Position numbers and translations under genes: made by a program. Positions 20,839 through 29,288 of a stretch of 64,000 nucleotides of DNA are shown here, in pieces (within the stretch, counting starts at the first letter, position 1; every line of letters begins with the position of its first letter). The stretch comes from Sporosarcina ureae (GTDB taxonomy: Bacteria; Bacillota; Bacilli; Bacillales_A; Planococcaceae). Under the pieces are notes generated by a model. It ran no database searches and had not been told where the DNA came from. It saw only the letters and a program-made list of their open reading frames with translations. The stretch covers positions 1,021,001 to 1,085,000 of the forward strand of contig NZ_CP015348.1 of the NCBI RefSeq assembly GCF_002109325.1, written 5' to 3'.

Positions 20839-20883
20839 AGTATAGCATCTTGAAAATCAAAACACAATTAGAAAGCGTTTTCA
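20839..20883 (-). promoter_or_regulatory. cggR operon promoter with abutting cre-like site
   Basis: On the minus strand -35 TTGTGT (20862-20867) and -10 TATACT (20839-20844) are spaced 17 bp. Directly upstream of the -35 is TGAAAACGCTTTCT (20870-20883). It matches the CcpA site pattern TGNAANCGNTNNCA except at the last base and touches the end of the glutaredoxin-like gene. Downstream, GGTGGGACAGTAATAATATC followed by AAGGGATC vaguely resembles the GGGAC half-sites of the known CggR operator; this is weaker. Confidence 0.55.
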
Positions 20884-21114
20884 CTCGTCAATTAATTCCA
20901 AAACGTCGATATAGCCTATATTTCCGTAGGTTCGCACACGTCCTTCGTGTTCAATGACTGGGATCATCAGCATGTATTTTTCATGGATTTCGTCATCTTC
21001 TTCTATATTAATGGTCTCCCACTCGAGCGGATGATCTTCCGCCACTAATTTAAGCATGCGCTCCGCTTCCTCGCACAGCTCGCAATTGGGTCTTGTGTAG
21101 AATGTAATGTGCAT
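20881..21114 (-). CDS. Glutaredoxin-like thiol protein
   Basis: I use the ATG at 21114 (MHITFYTRPNCELC). GAGGT lies 10 nt before it, and the GTG four codons earlier has no binding site. The 77-aa thioredoxin-fold protein has a CxxC active site (Cys11-Cys14) and MIPVIEHEGRVR, the cis-proline region of the family. It is probably a cytoplasmic thiol-disulfide protein; partner and substrate are unknown. Its stop overlaps the cre-like site of cggR. Confidence 0.8.
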   Translation of the reverse strand: MHITFYTRPNCELCEEAERMLKLVAEDHPLEWETINIEEDDEIHEKYMLMIPVIEHEGRVRTYGNIGYIDVLELIDE

Positions 21115-21207
21115 GTCAGGGTTCACCTCGTTTTTTATTATGATGGCATGGATTGGGGCGGAATTCTAGTGAATTGCTTTTTTTAAGGGGGTGATGGGTT
21201 TGCTTGT

Positions 21208-21238
21208 GGGATGTGGGCTGTGGGGTGTGGGGTGTGGG
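21208..21238 (+). other. G-quadruplex-capable G-tract
   Basis: There are five runs of three to four G separated by 3-4 nt loops (pattern GGG-4-GGG-4-GGGG-3-GGGG-3-GGG) on the plus strand. The tract directly precedes the first core of the 21-bp array and lies about 95 bp upstream of the glutaredoxin-like gene. Confidence 0.5.
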
Positions 21239-22110
21239 CTATGAGCGGTTGCGCGGCTGGATAGAGCGGATAGCGTGTGGCTATGATCGGATACGTGATG
21301 TGATAGAGCGGATAACTTCGTGGATAGAGCGTTCGTGGGGTGGCTTAGAGCGGTCAACGCGATTCATTGAGCCGCGAGCAGCCAGAGCAACCAGTTACAG
21401 CGTAGCGGCCAGGTCAAGTGCGGAAAGATAGATGGCGCGGCTCATAGAATTCGTGGAGATCAGAATGTCATGCCGCGGGCTTAGAGCGGTTGCGTGGCCC
21501 GATAGAGCGGATAGCGCGCGGCTATGATCGGATACGCGGTGCGATAGAGCGAATAACTTTGTGGATAGAGCGGTCGCGGGAAGGCATAGAGCGGTCAACG
21601 CGATTCATTGAGCCGCGAGCAGCCAGCGTAGCGAGTTAGAGCGCAGCGATCAGGTCAAGTGCGGAAAGAGTGATGGCGCAGCACATAGTATTCGTGGAGA
21701 TCCGAATGTCGTGCCGCGGGCTTAGAGCAGTTGCGTGGCCCGATAGAGCGGATGGCGTGTGGCTATGATCGGATACGCGGTGCGATAGAGCGAATAACTT
21801 TGTCGATAGAGCGGTCGCGGGAAGGCATAGAGCGGTCAACGCGATTCATTGAGCCGCGAGCAGCCAGCGTAGCGAGTTAGAGCGTAGCGACCAGGTCAAG
21901 TGCGGAAAGATAGATGGCGCGGCACATAGAATTCGTGGAGAATGGAATGTCGTGCCGCGGGCTTAGAGCGGTTACGCGGCTCAATAGAGCGGATAGCGAG
22001 TGGCTATGATCGGATACGTGGCGCGATAGAGCGAATAACTTCGTCGATAGAGCGTTCGCGGGGATGCATAGAGCGGTCAACGGGATTCATTGAGCCGCGA
22101 GCCGCGGGCT
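21239..22110 (+). repeat. Array 1 of 21-bp phased GAGCGG cores in 241-bp units
   Basis: Cores of the type TAGAGCGG begin at exact 21-bp steps. In the second block GAGCGG-like cores start at 21484, 21505, 21526, 21547, 21568, 21589 and 21610. Four such seven-core blocks begin at 21243, 21484, 21725 and 21966, exactly 241 bp apart. Each ends in ATTCATTGAGCCGCGAG. The linker between blocks carries a separate conserved part (GTCAAGTGCGGAAAG, ATGGCGCGGCACATAGAATTC) and an inverted pair GCGGCAC/GTGCCGC. Both strands are open in several frames because 21 is a multiple of three, but I see no ribosome binding sites. I treat it as non-coding. Confidence 0.85.
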
Positions 22111-22136
22111 TAAAGCAAAAACTCCTCCACAATCAA

Positions 22137-22177
22137 AAAAGTGACGATAACTCGTCAAACGAGTTATCGTCACTTTT
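22137..22177 (-). terminator. Terminator of the lemA-TPM operon
   Basis: The perfect stem AAAAGTGACGATAACTCGT / ACGAGTTATCGTCACTTTT with a 3-nt loop is followed by T residues on the minus strand. It lies 6 bp past the stop codon of the TPM gene and separates it from array 1. Confidence 0.85.
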
Positions 22178-22183
22178 AAAGGC

Positions 22184-22981
22184 TTACCAGCTTCTGCCGG
22201 CGCCGCCTCCGCCACTGGAACCACCGCCGCCGAAGCCACCAAAGCCTCCACCGCCGCTGCTTCCACCTCCGAAGCCGCCACCGGAACCCGGGAAGAATAT
22301 TGGGCCGCCGCTAGATCGACCGCGTGGACCGCCGCCTCCTCTGCCACCTCTTCCTCCGCCTCCGAAGAAGAGTCGGAAGAGAATGTAGAGGACGATGACA
22401 ATGATGAAGAAGTTCGGCATTCCTACATCTCCGTCGTCACTTCCACCTTCAAGATACGTGACGGGTAAGTCGTCGCCATTCAAACCATATTCTGCTGCGA
22501 TTTCATTGTAGAATGCTTTATACGCTTCCATAATCGCGAGGTCTGGTTGTTCATTTCGTAAATATGGCATGGCCAGTTCATCAATGAAACGTCCTACTTT
22601 ACCGTCAGGCAGTGCTCCTTCTAGACCGTAGCCAGTGAGCAAATAAAATTCACGGTCTATTCCTTGCGCTTCGTCTTTCTCAGTAGAAACGACTAGCAAC
22701 GCACCATTTTCTAGCTTACTATCACCTAATTTCAATTCACGAAATGTCCGTAATGCATAATCCTCTACAGGCTCGCCTTCAAGTGAATAAACTGTACGTA
22801 CCGCAAGTTCAGCTTTTGTCGCTGCTTGTAATCTTATACCGTATTGCTCTATTTCTGATTCTTGTTCAGGTGATAAAATATTTGCATCATCTACCACCAC
22901 ATCCGTAATCGCATGGGCTGTCGTAGTACTAGTAAGGGCAACTAGTATGGCTACGAGGAACATGCAGAAACGGTTGATCAC
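22184..22981 (-). CDS. TPM-domain membrane protein with Gly-rich tail
   Basis: This 265-aa protein belongs to the YgcG/TPM_phosphatase family. It has a signal peptide (about residues 1-24, ending TAHA), the TPM domain (ITDVVVDDANILSPEQ... to ~170) and one transmembrane helix (NFFIIVIVLYILFRLFFGG). The tail is almost only Gly and Ser, ending GGGGAGRSW. The TPM domain would be outside the cell. Biochemical function is poorly defined in the family. Its ATG overlaps the lemA stop by 4 bp, a pairing seen in many bacteria. Confidence 0.85.
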   Translation of the reverse strand: MINRFCMFLVAILVALTSTTTAHAITDVVVDDANILSPEQESEIEQYGIRLQAATKAELAVRTVYSLEGEPVEDYALRTFRELKLGDSKLENGALLVVSTEKDEAQGIDREFYLLTGYGLEGALPDGKVGRFIDELAMPYLRNEQPDLAIMEAYKAFYNEIAAEYGLNGDDLPVTYLEGGSDDGDVGMPNFFIIVIVLYILFRLFFGGGGRGGRGGGGPRGRSSGGPIFFPGSGGGFGGGSSGGGGFGGFGGGGSSGGGGAGRSW

Positions 22982-23556
22982 TTCTTGTCATCCCCAAAAT
23001 CGACTGATGGCGGTTGTTGCGCCCCTTCGACCGCTTTGAAGTATTCTTTTTCATCGAATCCGAAGATTGAAGCGACAATCTTGCCTGGGAAACGTTTTAC
23101 TGTTCTATTGAAGACTGAAACGACGTCGTTATAATCTTTACGTGCAACGGCGATTCTGTTTTCCGTACCGGCTAATTCATCCATTAACTGCTGGAAGTTT
23201 TGATTCGCTTTTAAATCTGGATAGTTCTCTACTACGACTAGTAAACGACTCAATGCACTCGATAGTTCTGAATCTGCTGCTGCTTGTTCTTCAGGACCTT
23301 GTGCTCCGGCCATTTTACTACGTGCGTTGGCAATGTTTTCGAGCACCTCTTTTTCATGTGAGGCATATCCTTTTACCGTATTGACCAAATTCGGGATTAA
23401 ATCTACTCTTCGTTGTAGTTGCGTTTCGATTTGTGCATATGATTGATCTACGTCTTCTTCTAAGTTCACTAACTTATTATACGAAGGTACGATCATAATC
23501 GCAGCTATGACAACTAGTACTATAATGGCTATAAGCGGACCAGCTAATTTCTTCAT
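22978..23556 (-). CDS. lemA: LemA family protein
   Basis: This 192-aa protein has one N-terminal membrane helix (PLIAIIVLVVIAAIMIV) followed by the helical-bundle LemA domain. Signature parts are YNKLVNLEEDVDQSYAQIETQLQRR, DLIPNLVNTVKGYASHE and FNRTVKRFPGKIVASIFGF. The fold is expected outside the membrane; the molecular role is unknown. It overlaps the TPM gene by ATGA and the two almost certainly form one operon. Confidence 0.9.
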   Translation of the reverse strand: MKKLAGPLIAIIVLVVIAAIMIVPSYNKLVNLEEDVDQSYAQIETQLQRRVDLIPNLVNTVKGYASHEKEVLENIANARSKMAGAQGPEEQAAADSELSSALSRLLVVVENYPDLKANQNFQQLMDELAGTENRIAVARKDYNDVVSVFNRTVKRFPGKIVASIFGFDEKEYFKAVEGAQQPPSVDFGDDKK

Positions 23557-23760
23557 AGATCACTACTCCTTTCCTTATCTCTTTAGTATATCCTTACCCT
23601 TATTCTTTGACTCCCCAAACTTACAGTTGAAATTAATTAACTGGTAGTAGTTGGGTGTATGTCTAGTTTCACTTTCATTTATAAGCATAGACTACTTTAA
23701 ATATGATTCGTTTCTCACTACAATCATTGATACGGCTTGGAATTTATTTTCAACTAACTC

Positions 23761-23949
23761 TTTACAGATTATTTTTAGTAAGCTATACTATTAAAGTTGC
23801 ACGAGGGAAAGAATATAGTCCTAATCATGCATTAGAGTTGCGTGAAGGAAACTATTGCTTTATATTAATAAATAAATTAACTACAATTCTACTCAAGTCA
23901 TATATAATGGTGCTTTATTTTTTGCGTAAAAGTTGCACGAGGGAAAGAA
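23761..23949 (+). promoter_or_regulatory. Promoters and three MntR-like boxes upstream of the Mn/Zn transporter
   Basis: A good promoter TTTACA (23761-23766), 17 bp, TATACT (23784-23789) is followed at once by AAAGTTGCACGAGGGAAAGA (23793-23812). The same 20 bp recurs at 23928-23947 just before the ribosome binding site. A variant, AGTTGCGTGAAGGAAACT, lies at 23836-23853. A second -10 (TATAAT, 23903-23908) lies between them without a clear -35. The sequences resemble the TTTGC(n)-(n)GGAAA-type box that I recall for MntR, the Mn-responsive DtxR-family repressor. The 400-bp region has no gene. Confidence 0.55.
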
Positions 23950-23961
23950 GGAGGATACAGT

Positions 23962-24702
23962 ATGATCGAACCGATAACAGTTAAACATATTAGTGTTTCA
24001 TATGACGGCAATGAAGTCGTAAAGGATGTATCTTTTTCATTTGGAGCTGGCAGTTTGATTGGTGTGCTTGGACCAAACGGCGCGGGTAAATCCACGTTAC
24101 TGAAAGCGATGCTCGGCTTGATCCACAAAGATCATGGAGACGTGAAAATCGGTAGCCAGACTGTGAATTCCATGCGTAAACAAATTGCTTATGTTCCACA
24201 GCGTTCCAATATCGACTGGAACTTTCCGATCATCGTAAAAGACACGGTCTTACTGGGTACCTACCCAAGAACCGGTATACTTAGACGTCCTCGTAAAGCG
24301 GATAAAGAATTCGCTATGGAATGTTTGAAGCAAGTCGGCATGGAAAGCTTCGCAAACCGTCAGATTGGTGAACTTTCAGGCGGACAGCAACAGCGTGTGT
24401 TCCTTGCACGTGCGCTCGCTCAAAAAGCAGATTATTTCTTCCTCGATGAACCATTCGTCGGAATTGACGTATCCAGTGAAGAAATCATTATCGGGATCTT
24501 ACGCAAATTGCAAGCAGCCGGTAAAGTGATTTTCGTTGTTCACCATGATTTATCAAAAGTAAAAAGTTATTTTGACGAGTTGATTCTTATCAATAAAGAG
24601 TTAATTGATGCAGGCCCTACTAGTAAAGTCTTCCAGTCGGGCAATATGACGAAAGCATACAATCGTGAATTTATGATCGACGGCTTGGAGGTTACTATGT
24701 AA
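23962..24702 (+). CDS. mntB: Manganese/zinc ABC transporter, ATP-binding protein
   Basis: This 246-aa ABC ATPase has Walker A GPNGAGKST, the Q-loop near VPQRSNIDWNFP, signature LSGGQQQR and Walker B DYFFLDEP, then HHDLSKV. The RSNIDWNFP segment is typical of the metal-specific (ZnuC/MntB) branch. The start follows AAGGAGGATACAGT. It heads an operon with the permease (1-bp overlap) and the substrate-binding lipoprotein. Whether Mn or Zn is preferred is not certain from sequence; the MntR-like boxes favour Mn. Confidence 0.9.
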   Translation: MIEPITVKHISVSYDGNEVVKDVSFSFGAGSLIGVLGPNGAGKSTLLKAMLGLIHKDHGDVKIGSQTVNSMRKQIAYVPQRSNIDWNFPIIVKDTVLLGTYPRTGILRRPRKADKEFAMECLKQVGMESFANRQIGELSGGQQQRVFLARALAQKADYFFLDEPFVGIDVSSEEIIIGILRKLQAAGKVIFVVHHDLSKVKSYFDELILINKELIDAGPTSKVFQSGNMTKAYNREFMIDGLEVTM

Positions 24703-25571
24703 TGGAGTTTATTCAAGATTTAATGACCTATAGCTTCTTGCAAAAAGCGTTGATCACTTCCGTTATGGTCGGCGTCATCTGCGGCGTCATCGGTAGTTTT
24801 ATCGTTCTTCGCGGGATGGCACTAATGGGGGATGCGATTTCCCACGCGGTTCTACCGGGAATTGCCATTTCCTATATGCTCGGTATCAACTATTTCTACG
24901 GTGCTGTGTTGACGGGCGTTCTGACCGCATTCGGTATTGGAGCCATTTCTCAAAATAGTCGAATTAAAAATGACTCGTCGATCGGAATTGTCTTCTCCGC
25001 ATTTTTCGCACTCGGGATTATCTTAATTACTCGGGCAAAAAGTGCGACCGATCTAACGCAAATTTTATTCGGTAACGTCTTGTCTGTCCGCACATCGGAT
25101 ATGTGGCTGACATTGATTATCGGATCTGTCGTTATTCTAGTCGTTGTGTTGTTCTTTAAAGAACTACTCGTTTCCAGTTTTGATGAAACGATGGCTGCAG
25201 CATACGGTTTAAAAACGCAGCTTATCCATTATACAATTATGTTTTTACTGACATTGGTTACAGTCGCTTCTTTACAGACAGTTGGCGTGATTTTGGTCGT
25301 TTCATTGTTGATAACGCCCGCTTCCACAGCGTATCTGTTAACGAATCGCCTATCGATCATGGTCGTACTCGCAGCATTCTTCGGTGCAGTATCTTCTATT
25401 ATTGGTCTGTACTTCAGTTTCTTATACAATATGCCGTCAGGACCAGTTATCGCGTTGGCAGCAACAGCTATATTCATCCTGGCATTCCTATTCTCCCCTA
25501 AACAAGGGATTATCGTCAGCAAGATCCGTTCAAGAGCGAAACGCAAAGCGATTACAAATGCTACAAATTAA
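24702..25571 (+). CDS. mntC: Manganese/zinc ABC transporter, permease
   Basis: This 289-aa membrane protein of the ABC-3 family has about eight to nine helices. The family motif GDAISHAVLPGIAISYMLG occurs near residue 46. The conserved VTVASLQTVGVILVVSLLITPASTAYLL stretch also occurs. It forms the channel for the ATPase just upstream; its start overlaps that stop. Confidence 0.92.
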   Translation: MEFIQDLMTYSFLQKALITSVMVGVICGVIGSFIVLRGMALMGDAISHAVLPGIAISYMLGINYFYGAVLTGVLTAFGIGAISQNSRIKNDSSIGIVFSAFFALGIILITRAKSATDLTQILFGNVLSVRTSDMWLTLIIGSVVILVVVLFFKELLVSSFDETMAAAYGLKTQLIHYTIMFLLTLVTVASLQTVGVILVVSLLITPASTAYLLTNRLSIMVVLAAFFGAVSSIIGLYFSFLYNMPSGPVIALAATAIFILAFLFSPKQGIIVSKIRSRAKRKAITNATN

Positions 25572-25632
25572 AGATTCAACCGCTGCGGCGGAAATATAAA
25601 TTTATTATCCATAAAGGAGTAGAAACGATTAC

Positions 25633-26604
25633 ATGAAGAACTTAGCAAAGTGGCTGACATTGTCATTGCTCGCTGTATTTATGTTAGCAGCGTGCGGCAA
25701 TGACGATAAAGGCAAGCAAGGCGCAGAAGACGGCGACAAAGCAGCGGAAACGGGTGACAAGTTGAAAGTCGTTACATCGTTTACTATCATTGCAGATATG
25801 GCACGTGAAATTGGCGGAGACTATGTGGAGGTTTATAACCTAGTACCCACTGGAACGGATCCCCACGAATATGAACCATTGCCAAATGATATTAAAGCCG
25901 CAACAGATGCGGACGTCTTATTCTACAACGGCTTAAACCTTGAAGGCGGAGAAAAAGGTTGGTTCTTCAAGATGATGGATTCCGTTGGACAGAAAGACGA
26001 AAACATCTACAGCTTGACTGAAAATGTTGAGCCTAAGTATCTTGGTGGCGATGATGGGCGTGAAGAAGAAATCAACCCACACGCGTTCATCGATCCTGCT
26101 GTTGGAGTGAAAATGGCAGAAGCTATGCGTGATGCTTTGATTGAAAAACACCCAACACATAGCGAACAAATCCATGAGCAAGGCGACAAGTATGTTCTAC
26201 GCCTACAAGAGCTTGACGACGAATTCGCAGAGCGCATTTCTACAGTTCCTGAAGAAAATCGCGTGCTTATAACAAGTGAACGTGCATTCCAATACTTGAA
26301 CGACCACTACGGTTTGAAAGAAGCATTCATTTGGGAAATCGATACGGAAGAGAACGGTTCTCCTAAACAAATCAAAGAACTTGTTCAGTATATTAAAGAT
26401 CACAAAGTTCCTGTGTTATTCGTAGAATCCAACGTGGATACTCGTCCAATGGAAACTGTTTCCGAAGAGACCGGCGTACCTATTGCTGAAAAGCCGATCT
26501 ACTCTGACGAAATTGGTAACCCTGGTGACGAAGTCGATACGTATGTAAAATATTTAACGTATAATATGGATCTAATTCATGACGAGTTGAGCAAAGAACG
26601 ATAA
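25633..26604 (+). CDS. mntA: Manganese/zinc ABC transporter, substrate-binding lipoprotein
   Basis: This 323-aa protein has a lipoprotein signal ending LAAC, with Cys21 as the lipidated residue. It belongs to cluster A-I metal-binding proteins. Likely ligands are His78 (TGTDPHEYEP), His150 (INPHAFIDP), the Glu of ITSERAFQYL and the Asp of ESNVDTRPM. A linker of charged residues (DDKGKQGAEDGDKAAE) tethers the domain. The His-His-Glu-Asp set is the usual Mn site, and no long His-rich zinc loop is present, which supports Mn. A strong terminator follows. Confidence 0.92.
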   Translation: MKNLAKWLTLSLLAVFMLAACGNDDKGKQGAEDGDKAAETGDKLKVVTSFTIIADMAREIGGDYVEVYNLVPTGTDPHEYEPLPNDIKAATDADVLFYNGLNLEGGEKGWFFKMMDSVGQKDENIYSLTENVEPKYLGGDDGREEEINPHAFIDPAVGVKMAEAMRDALIEKHPTHSEQIHEQGDKYVLRLQELDDEFAERISTVPEENRVLITSERAFQYLNDHYGLKEAFIWEIDTEENGSPKQIKELVQYIKDHKVPVLFVESNVDTRPMETVSEETGVPIAEKPIYSDEIGNPGDEVDTYVKYLTYNMDLIHDELSKER

Positions 26605-26628
26605 ACTCACGGTCAACCGACCTAATAC

Positions 26629-26665
26629 AAAAAGGAAGTCACACTCCCCTGTGGCTTCCTTTTTT
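26629..26665 (+). terminator. Terminator of the metal transporter operon
   Basis: The stem AAAAAGGAAG-CAC / GTG-CTTCCTTTTTT has internal mismatches and ends in a T run, 25 bp after the mntA stop. Confidence 0.8.
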
Positions 26666-26679
26666 GTTTATAAAAAGTA

Positions 26680-26708
26680 TTGTATATATAAGTCCGTGCT
26701 TATATGAT
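26680..26708 (+). promoter_or_regulatory. arsR promoter with palindromic operator
   Basis: -35 TTGTAT (26680-26685) and -10 TATGAT (26703-26708) are 17 bp apart. The spacer is almost filled by ATATAAG-tccgtg-CTTATAT (26686-26705), a perfect 7-bp inverted repeat of the kind ArsR-family repressors bind. A repressor there would block RNA polymerase directly. Confidence 0.7.
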
Positions 26709-26737
26709 AGTTGTACTAAAGAATAAAGGAGAATTAT

Positions 26738-27049
26738 ATGAATCCCGAACAAATGGAAAGGTATTTAAAAACTATCGGGGACCAATCCCGTTTACAGTTA
26801 TTGAAAGCATTAGAAAACAGACCTTTATGTATTTGTGATGTACAGCCTTTACTCGATATTTCGCAGCCCGCTGTCAGTCAGCATATGCGCAGACTAAAAA
26901 CTGACGAAATCGTATGCGATGAACGGCGCGGACGTTGGGTATACTGGTCACTCAATACGAGCCATCCCCACTATTCTTTACTGCTCAAATTATTGAAGTT
27001 ATTACCGGTTCCTTCTATTGATCGACAGGAGGAGAGTCGATGCAAATAA
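26738..27049 (+). CDS. arsR: ArsR-family arsenic/antimony-responsive repressor
   Basis: This 103-aa winged-helix protein has Cys31 and Cys33 in PLCICDV, at the start of the recognition region. That is the classical As(III)-sensing position of ArsR. The recognition helix is [13 protein letters not shown], followed by the wing [12 protein letters not shown]. Metal binding releases it from the palindrome in its promoter. The last 10 bp overlap arsB. Confidence 0.9.
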   Translation: MNPEQMERYLKTIGDQSRLQLLKALENRPLCICDVQPLLDISQPAVSQHMRRLKTDEIVCDERRGRWVYWSLNTSHPHYSLLLKLLKLLPVPSIDRQEESRCK

Positions 27050-28332
27050 TAGTAGCGAGTTCGATTTTTCTACTCACGCTCATTTTCGTCATTTGGCAAC
27101 CACGAAACTTATCAATCGGCTGGTCCGCAATTGCCGGTGCACTTCTTGCGCTACTGGCTGGCGTCGTCAGTTTCACTGACGTAATCGACGTAACAGCGAT
27201 TGTTTGGAATGCTACATTAACATTTGTCGCTCTAATTATTATTTCGTTAATTTTGGATGAAATCGGATTTTTCGAATGGTCCGCTTTACATATGGCGCGT
27301 TTTGCCAAAGGTAGTGGCTTCAGGATGTTCTTGCTAGTCATCCTACTCGGCGCCGGTGTATCAGCTTTATTCGCAAATGATGGTGCGGCTTTGATCTTAA
27401 CGCCAATTGTTCTTGCGATGGTGCGTGCGCTTGATTTCAAAGAGAAGATGATTCTCCCCTTTGTCATGGCCTCGGGATTCATTGCGGACACCACGTCACT
27501 GCCTCTCGTTGTCAGCAATCTCGTAAACATCGTCTCCGCCGACTTCTTCGGTATCGGTTTTGCCGAATACGCAAGCCGGATGATCATTCCGAACTTCTTC
27601 AGTCTAGGCGCAAGCATTCTCGTGCTGTTTATCTATTTCCGGAAATCCATTCCAAAACGTTTTGATGAAAAGTTGCTACGTACACCCGCTAGCGCCATTC
27701 GAGATCACAAGATGTTCCGGATTTCATTTGTCGTACTCGGCACCCTACTCGTAGGCTACTTCATCAGCGAATCAATTGGATTACCTGTCTCCTTCATTGC
27801 CGGTTCGATTGCGATTGTATTCTTATTGATCGCGAGAACGAGCGATGCAGTAGAAACCAAAACCGTAATCAAAGGCGCACCTTGGGCAGTCGTGTTCTTC
27901 TCAATCGGAATGTACGTAGTCGTCTACGGTCTGCGCAACGTAGGACTGACGTCTGTATTGACAGGATTGATCGAGTGGACGGCTGGACATGGTTTGTATG
28001 CCGCAACGATCGGCATGGGCTTCATTGCCGCAATTCTGTCGTCGGTTATGAATAATATGCCGACTGTTATGATTGACGCATTAGCCATTCAAGACGCTGC
28101 AGTTCCACCAGATGTGCGCGAGGCATTGATCTACGCAAACGTTATTGGATCAGACCTCGGTCCCAAAATGACACCTATCGGCTCACTTGCGACGCTGCTG
28201 TGGCTGCACGTACTGTCCCTAAAGGGCGTACGTATTTCATGGGGCTATTACTTCAAAGTAGGAGTAGTTCTGACCGTGCCTACGCTGTTGATCACGTTGA
28301 CTGGGTTATGGTGGTGGCTGACGGTTTCTTGA
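27040..28332 (+). CDS. arsB: Arsenite efflux membrane protein ArsB
   Basis: This 430-aa protein has about twelve helices and belongs to the ArsB/NhaD ion transporter superfamily. Typical segments are [47 protein letters not shown] and [19 protein letters not shown]. It exports arsenite/antimonite using the proton motive force. GGAGGAGAGTCG precedes the ATG within arsR. No arsC reductase follows, so arsenate resistance would need a gene elsewhere. Confidence 0.92.
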   Translation: MQIIVASSIFLLTLIFVIWQPRNLSIGWSAIAGALLALLAGVVSFTDVIDVTAIVWNATLTFVALIIISLILDEIGFFEWSALHMARFAKGSGFRMFLLVILLGAGVSALFANDGAALILTPIVLAMVRALDFKEKMILPFVMASGFIADTTSLPLVVSNLVNIVSADFFGIGFAEYASRMIIPNFFSLGASILVLFIYFRKSIPKRFDEKLLRTPASAIRDHKMFRISFVVLGTLLVGYFISESIGLPVSFIAGSIAIVFLLIARTSDAVETKTVIKGAPWAVVFFSIGMYVVVYGLRNVGLTSVLTGLIEWTAGHGLYAATIGMGFIAAILSSVMNNMPTVMIDALAIQDAAVPPDVREALIYANVIGSDLGPKMTPIGSLATLLWLHVLSLKGVRISWGYYFKVGVVLTVPTLLITLTGLWWWLTVS

Positions 28333-28445
28333 AGGTAGTGAGAGTACGGTTAAAATTGAAATGAGTTAACAGATAGTAGCTGGCAGGGTGTTGGGGTAGG
28401 GATTTGCGCTTCGGAAACACTACTTAAAAACATTGATCTACGTAG

Positions 28446-28480
28446 AAAAGGATGTCCCAAACAACTTGGGACATCCTTTT
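28446..28480. terminator. Bidirectional terminator between arsB and ehuA
   Basis: The perfect stem AAAAGGATGTCCCAA / TTGGGACATCCTTTT separates two convergent operons and has A/T tails suited to both directions. Confidence 0.85.
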
Positions 28481-28485
28481 TGTTA

Positions 28486-29259
28486 TTATCGATTATTCGT
28501 AAAGCGTCCCAAGAAGTCTTGCAGTCGCTCGCTTTCAGGATTCAGTAAAATCTCGGACGGCGACCCTTCTTCCTCGATCACACCTTCATTCAAAAATACT
28601 ACACGGTCTGCAATGTCGAGTGCGAAATCCATTTCATGTGTCACGAGAATCATCGCCATCTCGCCTTCTTTCGCAAGATCACGAATCACCTCAAGCACCT
28701 CGCCGACGAGCTCTGGATCTAGTGCAGATGTTACTTCGTCAAACAACATTACTTGTGGACGCATCATTAGCGCTCGCGCCATTGCGACACGCTGTTTCTG
28801 ACCGCCTGACAGCTGCGATGGGAACAGTTCAATCTTGTCACCAAGACCCACTTTCTCCAGCATCTCCACTGCCGTCGCCTTCACTTCTGCCTTGCTTTCG
28901 TTCTTAACAAGTACAGGTGCCAGCATGCAGTTGTCGAGAATGGTCATATGCGGAAATAGGTTAAAATGCTGGAACACCATCCCGATATCCCCACGAATGG
29001 AACGTAGATGTTTTTCATCCGCTGTCACCCACTCGCCTTTTTTCTGCATCATCCACAAGTTTCGGCCATTCACTTCAATGACGCCTGAGGTAGGTTCTTC
29101 AAGTGTCATCAACAGACGAATGATCGTCGTTTTACCAGAACCACTTGGCCCGATGAGCGCGACTTTTTCGGAAGGTTTGATATCCAAGTCGATACCTTTT
29201 AACACTTTCGTCTCTCCGAATGATTTATGCACGTCTTTATATTGTACGATCGGTTCCAC
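28486..29259 (-). CDS. ehuA: Polar amino-acid/ectoine-type ABC transporter, ATP-binding protein
   Basis: This 257-aa ATPase has Walker A GPSGSGKTT, Q-loop MVFQHFNLFPH, signature LSGGQKQR and Walker B VMLFDEVTSALDPE, typical of the polar amino-acid uptake family (HisP/GlnQ). The insert NLWMMQKKGEWVTADEKHLRSIR is a feature I associate with EhuA. The operon order substrate-binding, permease, permease, ATPase matches ehuBCDA. Substrate as ectoine/hydroxyectoine is by family resemblance, not proof; another amino acid is possible. Confidence 0.75.
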   Translation of the reverse strand: MEPIVQYKDVHKSFGETKVLKGIDLDIKPSEKVALIGPSGSGKTTIIRLLMTLEEPTSGVIEVNGRNLWMMQKKGEWVTADEKHLRSIRGDIGMVFQHFNLFPHMTILDNCMLAPVLVKNESKAEVKATAVEMLEKVGLGDKIELFPSQLSGGQKQRVAMARALMMRPQVMLFDEVTSALDPELVGEVLEVIRDLAKEGEMAMILVTHEMDFALDIADRVVFLNEGVIEEEGSPSEILLNPESERLQDFLGRFTNNR

Positions 29260-29288
29260 GATCTAATCCTCTCCTTCATCTTCATTCA

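Noticed and set aside
21395-22080. Three 67-aa heptad-repeat proteins (ALSxxxx pattern) on the minus strand, and IERxxxx-type frames on the plus strand
   Set aside because: Both strands stay open only because the 21-bp period is a multiple of three. No ribosome binding sites or start conservation were seen.
21239-22110. CRISPR array
   Set aside because: The repeating unit is about 21 bp with only a short conserved core, there are no 28-36 bp identical repeats separated by unique spacers, and no cas genes are near either array.
21942-22388. Proline-rich plus-strand protein
   Set aside because: Its Pro-rich end is the antisense of the Gly-rich tail of the TPM gene and its start lies in the repeat array.
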